From Mycobacteroides chelonae (GTDB lineage Bacteria > Actinomycetota > Actinomycetes > Mycobacteriales > Mycobacteriaceae): a stretch of DNA of 64,000 nucleotides. Of the stretch, positions 1-8,164 are shown piece after piece (the first letter of the stretch is position 1; each line of letters opens with the position of its first letter). The notes below the pieces were generated by a model. That model was not told the origin of the DNA. It saw nothing but the letters and a program-made list of their open reading frames with translations, and did no database searches. A program made the position numbers and the translations under genes. The DNA is taken from positions 4,774,001-4,838,000 of the forward strand of contig NZ_CP050145.1 in assembly GCF_016767715.1 (NCBI RefSeq), written 5' to 3'.

Positions 1-1
1 C

Positions 2-1183
2 CTCAGCGAGGGCCTCGGCGACACCTCTCAGGGGCCCGACCACCGGCTCGTCGAGTTGTACCGCCGCTGGGGCACCGGCGGGTTCGGCCTCGTCGTCACC
101 GGCAATGTGATGGTTGACCGAAGCCACCTAGGTGAGCCGGGAAATGTGGTCATCGAAGACGACCGGCATCTCGATGGCCTGTCGCGGTGGGCCAAGGCAA
201 CCAAGGATGGCGGCGGCCTGATCTGGATGCAGGTGAACCACCCAGGGCGGCAAGCCAACCCGCTCGCCACGGCGTCCCAGCCGGTGGCACCGTCCGCGAT
301 CAAGATGAACGTCCCCGGGTGGCAAGCACCACGTGAACTCACCGATGACGAGATCGAGAACATCATCGACCGGTACGCGACCACGGCGTCGATCGCCGAT
401 GCGGCCGGGTTCGACGGCGTTCAGATCCACGGCGCACACGGCTATCTGGTGGCACAGTTCCTGTCGCCACGTACCAATCGGCGCACCGACCGGTGGGGAG
501 GCGACCCGGAACATCGGATGCGTTTCGTTCTCGAGGTTGTCCGCCGCACGCGTGCGGCGGTGAGCCCCGGCTTCTCGGTCGCCATCAAGCTCAACTCCGC
601 GGACTTCCAGCGTGGAGGCTTCACCGAGGAAGAGTCGCGGGCAGTCATCGCGGCACTCGCCTCCGAAGAGGTCGACCTCATCGAAATCAGCGGTGGTACT
701 TACGAATCACCGGCGATGGAGGGCAGGCCGCTGGTGACATCGGCGTCGACCCAGGCCCGCGAGGCCTACTTCCTCGAGTACGCCCGCACCGCCCGCGAGG
801 CGGCCGGTGACGTCCCGATCGCCGTAACAGGAGGTTTCCGCACGGAAGCCGCCATGTCCGACGCCATCCGATCGGGTGATTGCGATGTCGTGGGGCTCGG
901 GCGCCCGACAACTGTCAATCCCGAGTCCGCCGACAGCCTGCTAACGGCGCGTCAGGACAAGCTGACCGTTCCGGATGCTTCACTGCCCCTACCTGGCTGG
1001 CTGGCATCGACCGGCAGGGCGAAGTCTTTCCTGAGCGCACTGGAACTCCAGTGGCATAACACCCAACTGCACCGCCTGGGCGCGGGGACCGACCCGGACC
1101 CCACCATCGGCCCGTGGATCACGGCACTTCGACTCCTCAAGAACAACGGGGTCGACGCCTTTCGGAGAAGGAGAAGTTCATGA
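2..1183 (+). CDS. Old Yellow Enzyme family NADH:flavin oxidoreductase (5' truncated by window)
   Basis: FMN-dependent ene-reductase of the OYE family, expected to reduce activated C=C bonds. The open frame continues to the window edge and already reads a family-like sequence before the first possible start (TTG at 56), so the true start lies outside. Visible signatures are HPGRQ (about residue 80 of the visible part), HGAHGYL followed by the FLSP-x-TN-x-R-x-D-x-WGG block typical of the flavin/substrate pocket, and a C-terminal GLGRP loop that binds the FMN phosphate. The stop overlaps the next start (ATGA), so it is co-translated with the Ddn-like gene. The substrate cannot be inferred. Confidence 0.9.
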   Translation, partial: LSEGLGDTSQGPDHRLVELYRRWGTGGFGLVVTGNVMVDRSHLGEPGNVVIEDDRHLDGLSRWAKATKDGGGLIWMQVNHPGRQANPLATASQPVAPSAIKMNVPGWQAPRELTDDEIENIIDRYATTASIADAAGFDGVQIHGAHGYLVAQFLSPRTNRRTDRWGGDPEHRMRFVLEVVRRTRAAVSPGFSVAIKLNSADFQRGGFTEEESRAVIAALASEEVDLIEISGGTYESPAMEGRPLVTSASTQAREAYFLEYARTAREAAGDVPIAVTGGFRTEAAMSDAIRSGDCDVVGLGRPTTVNPESADSLLTARQDKLTVPDASLPLPGWLASTGRAKSFLSALELQWHNTQLHRLGAGTDPDPTIGPWITALRLLKNNGVDAFRRRRSS

Positions 1184-1596
1184 CGGACAAGACACTGCGC
1201 AAGTTCCGCAGAGAGCGCGCCATGGGCCGTTACCTGCTCAACCCTGCCGTCTCGGCCCTGACGAAGCTTGGTCTGCGCACAGCGCTCGCCTCGGAGCTGG
1301 AAACCACCGGACGCAAGACCGGCCAGCTACGGCGGGTCCCGGTCTCGGTCCAATTCGACGCGACAGGCGCGTGGGTGATCAGCCAGCACGGCACCCGCTC
1401 GGGCTGGGGCAGCAATATTGCCGCGAATCCCAATGTCCGCCTGAAGCAGGGAAACCGGTGGCGTACCGGAACCGCCCAGTTCCGGCCCGATGACGATGTC
1501 GTCGCGCGGGGCCGCAAGTTCGGGGCCGTCGGCGCGCGGGTGGTCAAGGCACTGGAGACCACCCCCATATCGGTGCGCATCGATTTCACCGACTGA
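1180..1596 (+). CDS. Deazaflavin (F420)-dependent nitroreductase family protein (Ddn-like)
   Basis: 138-aa protein of the Ddn/FDOR-A family. These small split-barrel proteins bind F420 and reduce quinones, nitroimidazoles or other electrophiles at the membrane face. The pattern LETTGRKTGQLRRVPV, then a segment ending in SNIAANPNV and a basic GNRWRTGTAQ stretch, is characteristic. A longer frame opens upstream, but the ATG at 1180 overlaps the OYE stop as ATGA and has a purine-rich GGAGAAGGAGAAG just before it, so it is the preferred start. It sits between two redox or isomerase genes, which suggests a shared small-molecule reduction pathway. Confidence 0.85.
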   Translation: MTDKTLRKFRRERAMGRYLLNPAVSALTKLGLRTALASELETTGRKTGQLRRVPVSVQFDATGAWVISQHGTRSGWGSNIAANPNVRLKQGNRWRTGTAQFRPDDDVVARGRKFGAVGARVVKALETTPISVRIDFTD

Positions 1597-1614
1597 GGAC
1601 AAGGAATACGCGAT

Positions 1615-2043
1615 ATGCCTCTCTACCAGTGCATAACACGCGCGGAGAGCCTCACCGACGAGGTGCGGCAGACCATCGCCCAGGAATTCACACGTATTCA
1701 CTGCGAAATCACCGGCGCTCCGGCGGTATTTGTCCACGTGGTCTTCAATGAATACCAAACAGGCCACCACTATCTGGCGGGAAAACCGGAAAGCGACACC
1801 ACCTTCATCGCAGGCACTATCCGTTCAGGGCGTTCCCTGGAACAACGTCAACAATTGCTCCGTGAACTCTCGTCCGCCTGGCACGAGCTGACGGGCCAGC
1901 CGGAGGAGGAACTCGTCCTGAGCATTTCCGAACAGGACGCCTCCGCAGTCATGGAAGCCGGGCTCATTTTCCCCGAGGCAGGCGCCGAGGCCGCCTGGTT
2001 TGAGCAGAACCGAGAGAAGCTGGGCTTCCTTCTCAACCAGTAG
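1615..2043 (+). CDS. Tautomerase superfamily protein, cis-CaaD-like
   Basis: 142-aa tautomerase-fold protein. Met is followed directly by Pro, the N-terminal catalytic proline of the superfamily once Met is removed. The length (about 140-150 aa rather than about 62) matches the fused cis-3-chloroacrylic acid dehalogenase-like group. Counting Pro as 1, His28 and the pair Arg69/Arg72 sit where cis-CaaD has its His28 and Arg70/Arg73, with a one-residue offset. It follows the Ddn-like gene by 18 nt and has a purine-rich leader (GAGGACAAGGA). The reaction may be hydration, dehalogenation or keto-enol tautomerisation; the sequence does not decide. Confidence 0.8.
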   Translation: MPLYQCITRAESLTDEVRQTIAQEFTRIHCEITGAPAVFVHVVFNEYQTGHHYLAGKPESDTTFIAGTIRSGRSLEQRQQLLRELSSAWHELTGQPEEELVLSISEQDASAVMEAGLIFPEAGAEAAWFEQNREKLGFLLNQ

Positions 2044-2056
2044 GCCCAAACCTTCC

Positions 2057-2088
2057 CAATGGCACACTTGCGCACTTTTGTGCCATTG
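2057..2088. promoter_or_regulatory. Perfect 10-bp inverted repeat, probable operator
   Basis: CAATGGCACA at 2057-2066 is repeated inverted as TGTGCCATTG at 2079-2088 with a 12-nt spacer. It lies between the tautomerase stop and the MpaB-family start, with no T-run after it on either strand, so an operator fits better than a terminator. The TetR encoded at 3049, in the same operon, is the likely ligand. Confidence 0.6.
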
Positions 2089-2104
2089 AGTTAGCGTGGT
2101 GCTC

Positions 2105-3052
2105 ATGGTTGATCAGAGCGCCATCACCCGTCCCGTCAGCCTCGACGAGGGGCTCCGGGAAGCAATCCCCATGCCCGTAGAAGACCCTGCGGACGACTCC
2201 GTGGAAACCCCGCGGCTGGGCGCCGACTCCCTGGTGTGGAAGTTCTACGGGGATGTCCGTGGCGTACTCGGCTTTCAGCGGCTCGCCGGCACCGAGAACT
2301 GCATCGAACAGCTGGGTAAGGCGGTCGAGGACCATTCGGTGATCTTCACCGACACCCTTGGCCGCGCACGCCGCTCCGGGCCGCCCATCATGAAGACCAT
2401 CTACTCGGCGGACCCACAGAAGTGGGGGCGGATGGTGCGTGATTTCCACAAGCCGATCACCGGAACCATCAGCGACGGATCGCGTTACCACGCACTCAAT
2501 CCCGAGCTCTTCTATTGGGCGCATGCGACTTTCGTCGATCAGGTCTTGTACATCACCGACACATTCATCCGGCGTCTCTCCTACGCCGAGAAGGTGCGGA
2601 TCTTCGAGGAGAGCAAGGTCTGGTACAGCCTCTACGGGGTCAGTGCACGCAATCAGCCGCAGACGTACGACGAGTTCGTCACCTACATGGAGGGCATGTT
2701 CGACCGGTTCGTGCCGACAAAGACGATCCTCTACGCGACGGGTTACATCCGCCAGGGCGTGCCCGGGCCCAAGCAGATTCCCAAGCCGCTGTGGCGTCTG
2801 CTGTCGGCGCCACTGAACGCCTTCATCCGGACGGTCGTCGTCGGAACGCTCCCGCCGCAGATGAAGCAGGTCTGCCGACTGGAGTGGAGCGACGAGAAGG
2901 AACGCAACTTCCAGCGCTTCGCCACGGTCATGCGCGCATTGAACCCGTTGTTCAACAGGCTGCCGGTGCGGGCGCTGTACCTGCCGTGGGCGTCCGAGGG
3001 CTGGAATCGTGAAGGAGTCGACCCCCGCCCGCTATACAACCGGGCGGCATGA
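2105..3052 (+). CDS. Oxygenase MpaB family protein (DUF2236)
   Basis: 315-aa protein of the MpaB/Lcp-like DUF2236 family, heme or metal oxygenases related to mycophenolic-acid MpaB and latex-clearing protein. The internal order DSLVWKFYGDVRG, LGRARRSGPP, HKPITG, YHALNPELFYWAHATFVD is diagnostic: the conserved HxxI and WxHATF region carries the cofactor-binding residues. A GTG at 2096 is also in frame; the ATG at 2105 is preferred, and a 10-bp inverted repeat lies just upstream. It overlaps the following TetR by 4 nt (ATGA), so the two are co-translated. Substrate unknown. Confidence 0.85.
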   Translation: MVDQSAITRPVSLDEGLREAIPMPVEDPADDSVETPRLGADSLVWKFYGDVRGVLGFQRLAGTENCIEQLGKAVEDHSVIFTDTLGRARRSGPPIMKTIYSADPQKWGRMVRDFHKPITGTISDGSRYHALNPELFYWAHATFVDQVLYITDTFIRRLSYAEKVRIFEESKVWYSLYGVSARNQPQTYDEFVTYMEGMFDRFVPTKTILYATGYIRQGVPGPKQIPKPLWRLLSAPLNAFIRTVVVGTLPPQMKQVCRLEWSDEKERNFQRFATVMRALNPLFNRLPVRALYLPWASEGWNREGVDPRPLYNRAA

Positions 3053-3630
3053 CCACACTCGTGGGGGTGACCAGCGCCCCACCCACCGATGCCGTACTCG
3101 ATGCCGCGCGCATTGAGTTCGAGCGGCACGGTATGCGCCGCGCCAACATGGACGCCATCGCACGTCGCGCCGGGGTGAGCCGCCGCACCCTCTACCGTCG
3201 CTTCCCCACTAAGGAAGCGCTGTTCGAGCACCTCATCGAGGCAGAGAGTCTGGGCATCTTCGGCCAGCTCGCCGTCGCCGCCAACGGCCAGGATGCCCAG
3301 GGCGCCATCGTCGAGTGCTTCACGCTGGCCATGCGGCTCATCACGGAAAGCCGGCTGGCGGGCACCATCATCGAGAACGAACCGGAACTCGTCATCGGCC
3401 TCAACACGCCTTCTGGCGAGAAGGCCATTGTGCGAGCCAGCGCGCTGGTGGCGTCCAGCCTGCGGCACAGCGGCGCCACAATGCCCGATGACGCGGTGCT
3501 GGCGGTGTCGGAAATCCTTGTGCGACTGGTTGGTTCCCTGCTCACCAACCGCGCCGGCGTACTCGATATCACCGATACCGTGGCGGTACGGCGGTACGCA
3601 CAAACCTATCTAGCTCGATTGGTCTGGTAG
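3049..3630 (+). CDS. TetR/AcrR family transcriptional regulator
   Basis: 193-aa regulator. The N-terminal helix-turn-helix is clear (DAVLDAARIEFERHG, then IARRAGVSRRTLYRRFPTKEALF, about residues 12-60). The C-terminal ligand domain is not recognisable. Its start overlaps the MpaB-family stop, so it is made with the enzymes it probably controls. The inverted repeat at 2057-2088 is the natural candidate operator for feedback control of the last two genes. No terminator is evident after it; the next gene is 52 nt away with its own ATG. Confidence 0.9.
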   Translation: MTTLVGVTSAPPTDAVLDAARIEFERHGMRRANMDAIARRAGVSRRTLYRRFPTKEALFEHLIEAESLGIFGQLAVAANGQDAQGAIVECFTLAMRLITESRLAGTIIENEPELVIGLNTPSGEKAIVRASALVASSLRHSGATMPDDAVLAVSEILVRLVGSLLTNRAGVLDITDTVAVRRYAQTYLARLVW

Positions 3631-3682
3631 TACTACTCGTTCAGAAACCGACCTTGAGTCGGCATCTGACTAAACTGCCTGC

Positions 3683-4321
3683 ATGGCGACACGGCGGCAG
3701 ATGTACGCAGAACAGACTCGTTCGGACCTTCTGGATTCCGCGCGCCGGCATTTCACGACGACCGGCTACAACAGCGTGACCGTCGACGACATCGTCAGCA
3801 GCATCGAAGTCAGCAAGGGCACGTTCTACTACCACTTCTCCGACAAGCAAGCGATGTTCAGCGCCCTGCTCACCGAATGCCTGACCGAGACCGCCGATAC
3901 CGTCACCACGGCCATCCGCCTCCTGGACAAGCCCGGCGCCAACGGCCCGCAGGTCGCCGCCACGTCAGCATGGGTGTACCTGTCCCGATCGCGTGACGAC
4001 AGGACCTACCGGGAGCTCATGCGCCAAGCGCCGATGGTCCTCGGCGAGGAGACCTACCGCCACATCGACGAGACCATCGTGCTGCCTCCCTTGGTCACAC
4101 TCATGGAGACTCTTGCCGCTCGTCATGAACTGAAGGCCGGCGTGCACACCCATATGGCCGCCCGGATGCTCATGACCATGTTTGTCACCGCCAACAGCAT
4201 CATCGCCGAATCCGATGATCCCGCAACAACAATGACAGAAGTCGCCGATACGATCGCCACCATGTTCAGCGGGATCGTGCTCGGAGACGTCCCGCTGTCG
4301 CGGGCCGCCGCTAACGGATAG
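3683..4321 (+). CDS. TetR/AcrR family transcriptional regulator
   Basis: 212-aa TetR-type repressor with HTH at about residues 12-58 (RSDLLDSARRHFTTTGY ... IVSSIEVSKGTFYYHFSDKQAMF). The C-terminal half is helical with a Met/Thr-rich last third. The gene converges on the SRPBCC gene and overlaps it by 11 nt. The perfect 22-bp palindrome at 4892-4913, just upstream of that neighbour, is its most likely target. The region before its own start holds only a weak 5-bp inverted repeat (CCGAC/GTCGG). Confidence 0.9.
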   Translation: MATRRQMYAEQTRSDLLDSARRHFTTTGYNSVTVDDIVSSIEVSKGTFYYHFSDKQAMFSALLTECLTETADTVTTAIRLLDKPGANGPQVAATSAWVYLSRSRDDRTYRELMRQAPMVLGEETYRHIDETIVLPPLVTLMETLAARHELKAGVHTHMAARMLMTMFVTANSIIAESDDPATTMTEVADTIATMFSGIVLGDVPLSRAAANG

Positions 4322-4865
4322 CCAGGAACAGGAGTGTGCGCAGGAAGGGGCGCACCGCGAACGCCGTCCAGCGCAACGGGAACCATCCCACCCACTTCGG
4401 AGTGAACGCAACTGTCCAGCGCACCAGCACCTTGTTCCCATCAGCGGCGAGCTCCCAACGCTCACCGAATGCCTTGAGAACCAAGGGAACCGAAACACCG
4501 GTCCCGATCGCGACCAGCTTGAGGCCCTCTTCGCTGTGAACTACCTTCTCGGTGATCGCGAACAGTGGAGTGCGAGTCACCACCTGGTCACCCGATCTCA
4601 CCGGGCCGGACACAAAGGGAATCGTCTCCAGGTAGCCGCCCTCGGAGACCTGAGTCCACACCCGCTCGACGGGCCCCGGCACGGTGACCTGCGCGGTGAC
4701 AGCGAACGATGCCCCCTTGTCGAAAAAGTCGGTGTCCGGCATGGTCACCCCGAAGCGTCGCGGCCCGCTGTCGCCGGAAGCCAGGGCGAAGAGCACCACA
4801 GCCCCCAGCAAGCCCCCGAGGGCCAGCACTCCCACGACGATCCCGATCAGCACCGGAGTGGACAT
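4311..4865 (-). CDS. Membrane-anchored SRPBCC-domain protein
   Basis: 184 aa: one N-terminal membrane segment (about residues 5-28, VLIGIVVGVLALGG core), then a START/polyketide-cyclase-like SRPBCC domain (QVTVPGPVERVW, GERWEL, RWTVAFTPKWVGWFPLRW). Such domains bind hydrophobic ligands. Two C-terminal hydrophobic stretches (WVGWFPL and LRTLLFLAI) may contact the membrane. It begins 27 nt downstream of a perfect palindrome, so it is probably repressed by the convergent TetR at 3683. Ligand unknown. Confidence 0.8.
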   Translation of the reverse strand: MSTPVLIGIVVGVLALGGLLGAVVLFALASGDSGPRRFGVTMPDTDFFDKGASFAVTAQVTVPGPVERVWTQVSEGGYLETIPFVSGPVRSGDQVVTRTPLFAITEKVVHSEEGLKLVAIGTGVSVPLVLKAFGERWELAADGNKVLVRWTVAFTPKWVGWFPLRWTAFAVRPFLRTLLFLAIR

Positions 4866-4891
4866 GGTCCTCCTTGAGTACGAGTTGCCAT

Positions 4892-4913
4892 TAACTGACT
4901 CGCGAGTCAGTTA
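4892..4913. promoter_or_regulatory. Perfect 22-bp palindrome, probable TetR operator
   Basis: The sequence from 4892 to 4913 is its own reverse complement over all 22 bases, with half-site TAACTGACTCG. It lies 27 nt upstream of the SRPBCC start codon, in the position of a core promoter. Size and symmetry are typical of TetR-family operators. Confidence 0.8.
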
Positions 4914-5101
4914 GCAAGCTAGCCCTCCTACCAGCACCCACAGAAGCGCAATCGCACAAGTTCGTGACCGAGGCCAGTCTGAGGCGCCCATTTCTTGTGA
5001 CCCAACCCCGTATCGCTACCGGCGGCCGCACGCAAACTTGCGTCGACAATTCGGGTAGCTCTACTCATGTTCTATCGGGCCTCAGCTGCCACCGTGGTCT
5101 C

Positions 5102-5392
5102 ATGAGCACATCGGAGCCCACCGTCCGCGCCTCCACGGCGTACTACGTTCAGTCCGCAATCGCCTTCGCGGTCGCATTCGCCTCCACGCTGGGCGGCATC
5201 GTCTACCTACCGATATCACCGTGGCCCCGCGCGTTCCTCGCGGTGTGCACCCTGTTCTTGGTCACCAGTTGCTTCGGGCTGGCCAAGGTCATCCGGGATA
5301 CCCACGAGTCACAACAGGTCCGCAACCGCATCGACGAGGCGCGCATCGAGCAGATTTACGCCGAGCACAACCCGCTGAAACCGGCGATCTAG
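5102..5392 (+). CDS. YiaA/YiaB two-helix family inner-membrane protein
   Basis: 96-aa membrane protein with two predicted transmembrane helices (about residues 15-38 and 45-65), a short basic loop, and a charged C-terminal tail (RNRIDEARIEQIY). This fits the YiaA/B two-helix domain. The open frame starts much earlier (4964), but the leader is not protein-like and the ATG at 5102 opens the conserved part. Its end overlaps the convergent HMG-CoA lyase gene by 4 nt. Function of the family is unknown. Confidence 0.75.
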   Translation: MSTSEPTVRASTAYYVQSAIAFAVAFASTLGGIVYLPISPWPRAFLAVCTLFLVTSCFGLAKVIRDTHESQQVRNRIDEARIEQIYAEHNPLKPAI

Positions 5393-6291
5393 TTCAGCAC
5401 CCGATCACCGGCACGCAACAAGGCACTAGGCACCTCGTGCCCGACGACCGATTGCACCACCCGGGCGGCCGCGATCGCGGCTTCGAGGTCCACATCGACG
5501 CCGATACCGCTGTCCCGCAGCAGATACACCAGATCCTCGGTGGCGATGTTGCCGGTCGCGCCCGGCGCGAACGGGCAGCCACCGAGTCCGCCGATCGAGG
5601 AGTCCAGCCGCGTCACTCCGGATTGCACAGCGGCGTACGCGCTGGCCAAACCAGATCCACGGGTGTTGTGAAAATGTGCGCCCAGCGGTGCATCACCGAC
5701 GATGGGCCGCACCGCCGCAACGAGATTCGCGACGCGGCGCGGTGTCGTAGTGCCGATGGTGTCGGCAACGGCGTAACGGTCCACCCCCCAATCGCGGGCT
5801 CGGCGCACGATGTCGAGCACTCGATGTTCCGGGGTGGGCCCGTCGAAGGGGCAGTCCCATGAACAGGCCACTATCACCTCCACCGTGGCATTGGCTTCAC
5901 GGGCGAGCGCCACGATTTCCTCGATGCGCGCGGTGGCCTCGGCGCTGCTAGCGCCGACGTTGGCTCGACTGTGTCCATCGGATGCCGACACCACATACTC
6001 CAGCGAGGTCAGTCCCGCCGCCAGGGCACGCTTGGCGCCATTGGGGCTGGCGATGAGGGCAGAGAATTCGATATCCGGGTGGTTGTGCAGCTGCGCCGAC
6101 AACTCGGCGGCGTCGGCCAGCGCGGGCATCTTGGAGGGTGAGACGAATGCGGTGGCCTCCACCTCTCGCACCCCTGTCGCCGCTATCGCATCGAGCAGTG
6201 TCAGCTTGTCCGCCAACGAGATCGGTGCCTCAAGCTGAAGTCCGTCCCGCAGCAGGACCTCGCGGATGGTGACGTGGGCAGGCAGACTCAT
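5389..6291 (-). CDS. Hydroxymethylglutaryl-CoA lyase (DRE-TIM family)
   Basis: 300-aa class I aldolase-type enzyme that cleaves HMG-CoA to acetoacetate and acetyl-CoA, as in leucine degradation. The DRE-TIM signatures are present: VLLRDGLQLE near the N terminus (metal and catalytic Asp), GAHFHNTRG (metal-binding His-x-His), and GGLGGCPFAPGATGN near residue 232 with the active-site Cys. The start overlaps the CoA-transferase stop (ATGA), so the two form one transcript. Some homologues act on related 3-hydroxy-3-methyl acyl-CoAs. Confidence 0.9.
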   Translation of the reverse strand: MSLPAHVTIREVLLRDGLQLEAPISLADKLTLLDAIAATGVREVEATAFVSPSKMPALADAAELSAQLHNHPDIEFSALIASPNGAKRALAAGLTSLEYVVSASDGHSRANVGASSAEATARIEEIVALAREANATVEVIVACSWDCPFDGPTPEHRVLDIVRRARDWGVDRYAVADTIGTTTPRRVANLVAAVRPIVGDAPLGAHFHNTRGSGLASAYAAVQSGVTRLDSSIGGLGGCPFAPGATGNIATEDLVYLLRDSGIGVDVDLEAAIAAARVVQSVVGHEVPSALLRAGDRVLN

Positions 6292-7487
6292 ACGACCCCC
6301 TCGGCCCGCAACTTCTCGATATCCGCGGCGCTCCTGCCCAGCAGTCCCCCAAAGACGTCCTCGTTGTGCTGGCCGGGCCGGGCCGGGCCGGCGTTGCGGA
6401 CACCGCCTGGCGATTCGGACAGCACCGGGACAACGCCGGGCCCCAGCACCGACCGGTCGAGCCGTTCATCGAAATGTTCGACGAGCATCTCTCGGGCCTT
6501 GAGCTGTGGGTCCTGCACCACATCGGCGACGGTGTTGATAGGGCCTGCGATGACACCGGCCGCACTGAGCACGTCGATGATGTCGGCGGGTAGATGCCCA
6601 GCCGCCCATTCGGCGATGATCGCGTCGAGTTCATCCTGATTGCGGCCCCGCGCAACGTGATCGACAAAGCGCTCATCAGTGCTCAGCTGCGGCTGATCCA
6701 TCGCTTCGCACAGCCTGCGGAACACGGTGTCTTGATTGGCCGCGATGACCACCCAGCTGCCGTCCGCGCTCTGATAGATGTTCGATGGCGCAATGCCCTC
6801 CAGCCGGGTTCCCGACGGACCACGCACCACCCCACCCACGTCGTAATCAGGAATGGTGGATTCCTGCACTGCCAAACAACTCTCGGTCAGTGCCGTATCG
6901 ACGATCTGTCCGCGACCGGTGATGGTTCGCCGGTACAGCGCGGCCAGCGCACCCTGGGCGGCGAACATCCCGGCAAGGGTGTCACCGATCGAGAGCGCCA
7001 TCCGGGGCGGCGGACCGCCCGGAAAGCCGTTGAGATGCCGCAACCCACTGGCGGCCTCGGCCACCGAGGCGTATCCGGCCTTGTGCGCGTCCGGACCGGT
7101 CTGCCCGTAACCGGAAACACGAACCAAGACGATGCCCTTGTTGCGTTCGGCCAGAACGTCGTAGCCAAGGCCCCATTTCTCCAGGGTGCCGGGCCGGAAG
7201 TTCTCGACGATCACATCCGACTTCTCGACGAGATCGAGGAACAGCGCGCGTCCGGGCTCGGTCCGCAGATCCAGAGTGATGGCCTTTTTGTTGCGTGCGT
7301 GCACCGTCCAGAAAACATGGTGCCCATCGACCTCGGCCTGCCCCCACGTCCGCAGCGGATCCGGCGCACCGGGCGGCTCGATTTTGAGCACCTCGGCGCC
7401 CATATCCCCGAGTAACCGCCCTGCGAAAGGCCCGGCGATCAGGGTGCCCAACTCCAGCACCCGGATCCCATCAAGAGCACCCGTCAT
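6288..7487 (-). CDS. CaiB/BaiF family class III CoA-transferase
   Basis: 399 aa from the ATG at 7487. Family III CoA-transferases move CoA between carboxylic acids through an aspartyl-CoA anhydride. N terminus IRVLELGTLIAGPFAGRLLGDMGAEVLKIEPP is the usual opening; the catalytic Asp is probably in MALSIGDTLAGMFAAQGALAAL. An in-frame GTG at 7511 would add eight residues that do not belong to the family profile. Pairing with HMG-CoA lyase suggests activation of a branched dicarboxylate (itaconate, HMG or similar) before cleavage. Confidence 0.9.
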   Translation of the reverse strand: MTGALDGIRVLELGTLIAGPFAGRLLGDMGAEVLKIEPPGAPDPLRTWGQAEVDGHHVFWTVHARNKKAITLDLRTEPGRALFLDLVEKSDVIVENFRPGTLEKWGLGYDVLAERNKGIVLVRVSGYGQTGPDAHKAGYASVAEAASGLRHLNGFPGGPPPRMALSIGDTLAGMFAAQGALAALYRRTITGRGQIVDTALTESCLAVQESTIPDYDVGGVVRGPSGTRLEGIAPSNIYQSADGSWVVIAANQDTVFRRLCEAMDQPQLSTDERFVDHVARGRNQDELDAIIAEWAAGHLPADIIDVLSAAGVIAGPINTVADVVQDPQLKAREMLVEHFDERLDRSVLGPGVVPVLSESPGGVRNAGPARPGQHNEDVFGGLLGRSAADIEKLRAEGVV

Positions 7488-7527
7488 CCCAGTGACGCTA
7501 CCCCGAACCACATGACCGTCAGCATCG

Positions 7528-7549
7528 TGTAACCACTGGCACTACTTCT
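7528..7549 (+). promoter_or_regulatory. Candidate ECF sigma-factor promoter motif (copy 1)
   Basis: TGTAACC at 7528 opens a 22-nt block that matches the block at 8863-8884 in 16 positions. It ends 60 nt before the sigma-factor ATG. Two similar blocks before two genes of one sigma operon fit autoregulation. Assigned by comparison within this window only. Confidence 0.4.
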
Positions 7550-7609
7550 TCAGGGGCAGACATCCGCCTGTCTCAGAAGAACGCTTTGGGGACGGGACAT
7601 CCGACGGTG

Positions 7610-8164
7610 ATGACGCAACGTGATCCCACCGCCCGGCGCGGCCTGCGGGCCGTTCCGGCAGGTAGCGACCACTACGCGGACTGGCAGTCCGTGTATCAGG
7701 ACAACGCTGTCTGGGTGTACCGCACCATCTACGCCCGGGTGGGCAACAAACCCGACGCCGAGGACCTGACGGCCGAGGTGTTCCTGGCTGCGCTGCGCCC
7801 GCTGCGCCTCACTGTGACGAAAGCCGAGGTGCGGGCCTACTTGCGAACGATCGCGCGCACCGTACTCGCCGCGCATTGGCGCGAGACGCTCGGCCGTGAG
7901 ATCACCACGATCCCGGATATGCAGGACATCGCCGATCTCCCGCCCGAAGCCGAAGAGTCCATCAGCACCGCGCCACAACACGCGAAGGCCGTCTTGGACG
8001 CGCTCCCGGCCAACTATCGTCGAATTCTGGAACTGCGTTTCCTGCAAAGCTGTTCGATCAAGGAGTCCGCCGCCACGATGGGTGTCACCGTCGCCAATGC
8101 CAAAGTGCTGCAACATCGAGCACTGCGCCTGGCCGCCCAAATCAACGAACAGGATCTCTCATGA
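7610..8164 (+). CDS. ECF-type RNA polymerase sigma factor
   Basis: 184 aa. Region 2 lies at about residues 30-75 (VWVYRTIYARVGNKPDAEDLTAEVFLAAL), region 4 at about 125-175 (LPANYRRILELRFLQSCSIKESAATMGVT, then a helix with KVLQHRAL). TTG 7586 and GTG 7607 are alternative starts; the ATG is chosen. The next gene begins inside its stop codon (ATGA). No separate anti-sigma gene follows; the Rieske protein's cytoplasmic N-terminal part occupies that place. Likely role: switch on exported redox proteins in response to envelope or metal/redox stress. Confidence 0.9.
   Translation: MTQRDPTARRGLRAVPAGSDHYADWQSVYQDNAVWVYRTIYARVGNKPDAEDLTAEVFLAALRPLRLTVTKAEVRAYLRTIARTVLAAHWRETLGREITTIPDMQDIADLPPEAEESISTAPQHAKAVLDALPANYRRILELRFLQSCSIKESAATMGVTVANAKVLQHRALRLAAQINEQDLS

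Noticed and set aside
128..514. 128-codon minus-strand frame in the OYE gene
   Set aside because: Antisense shadow of a well-conserved gene, typical of high-GC DNA.
2057..2088. Terminator of the tautomerase gene
   Set aside because: A 12-nt loop and no T-run; it lies in the promoter position of the next gene.
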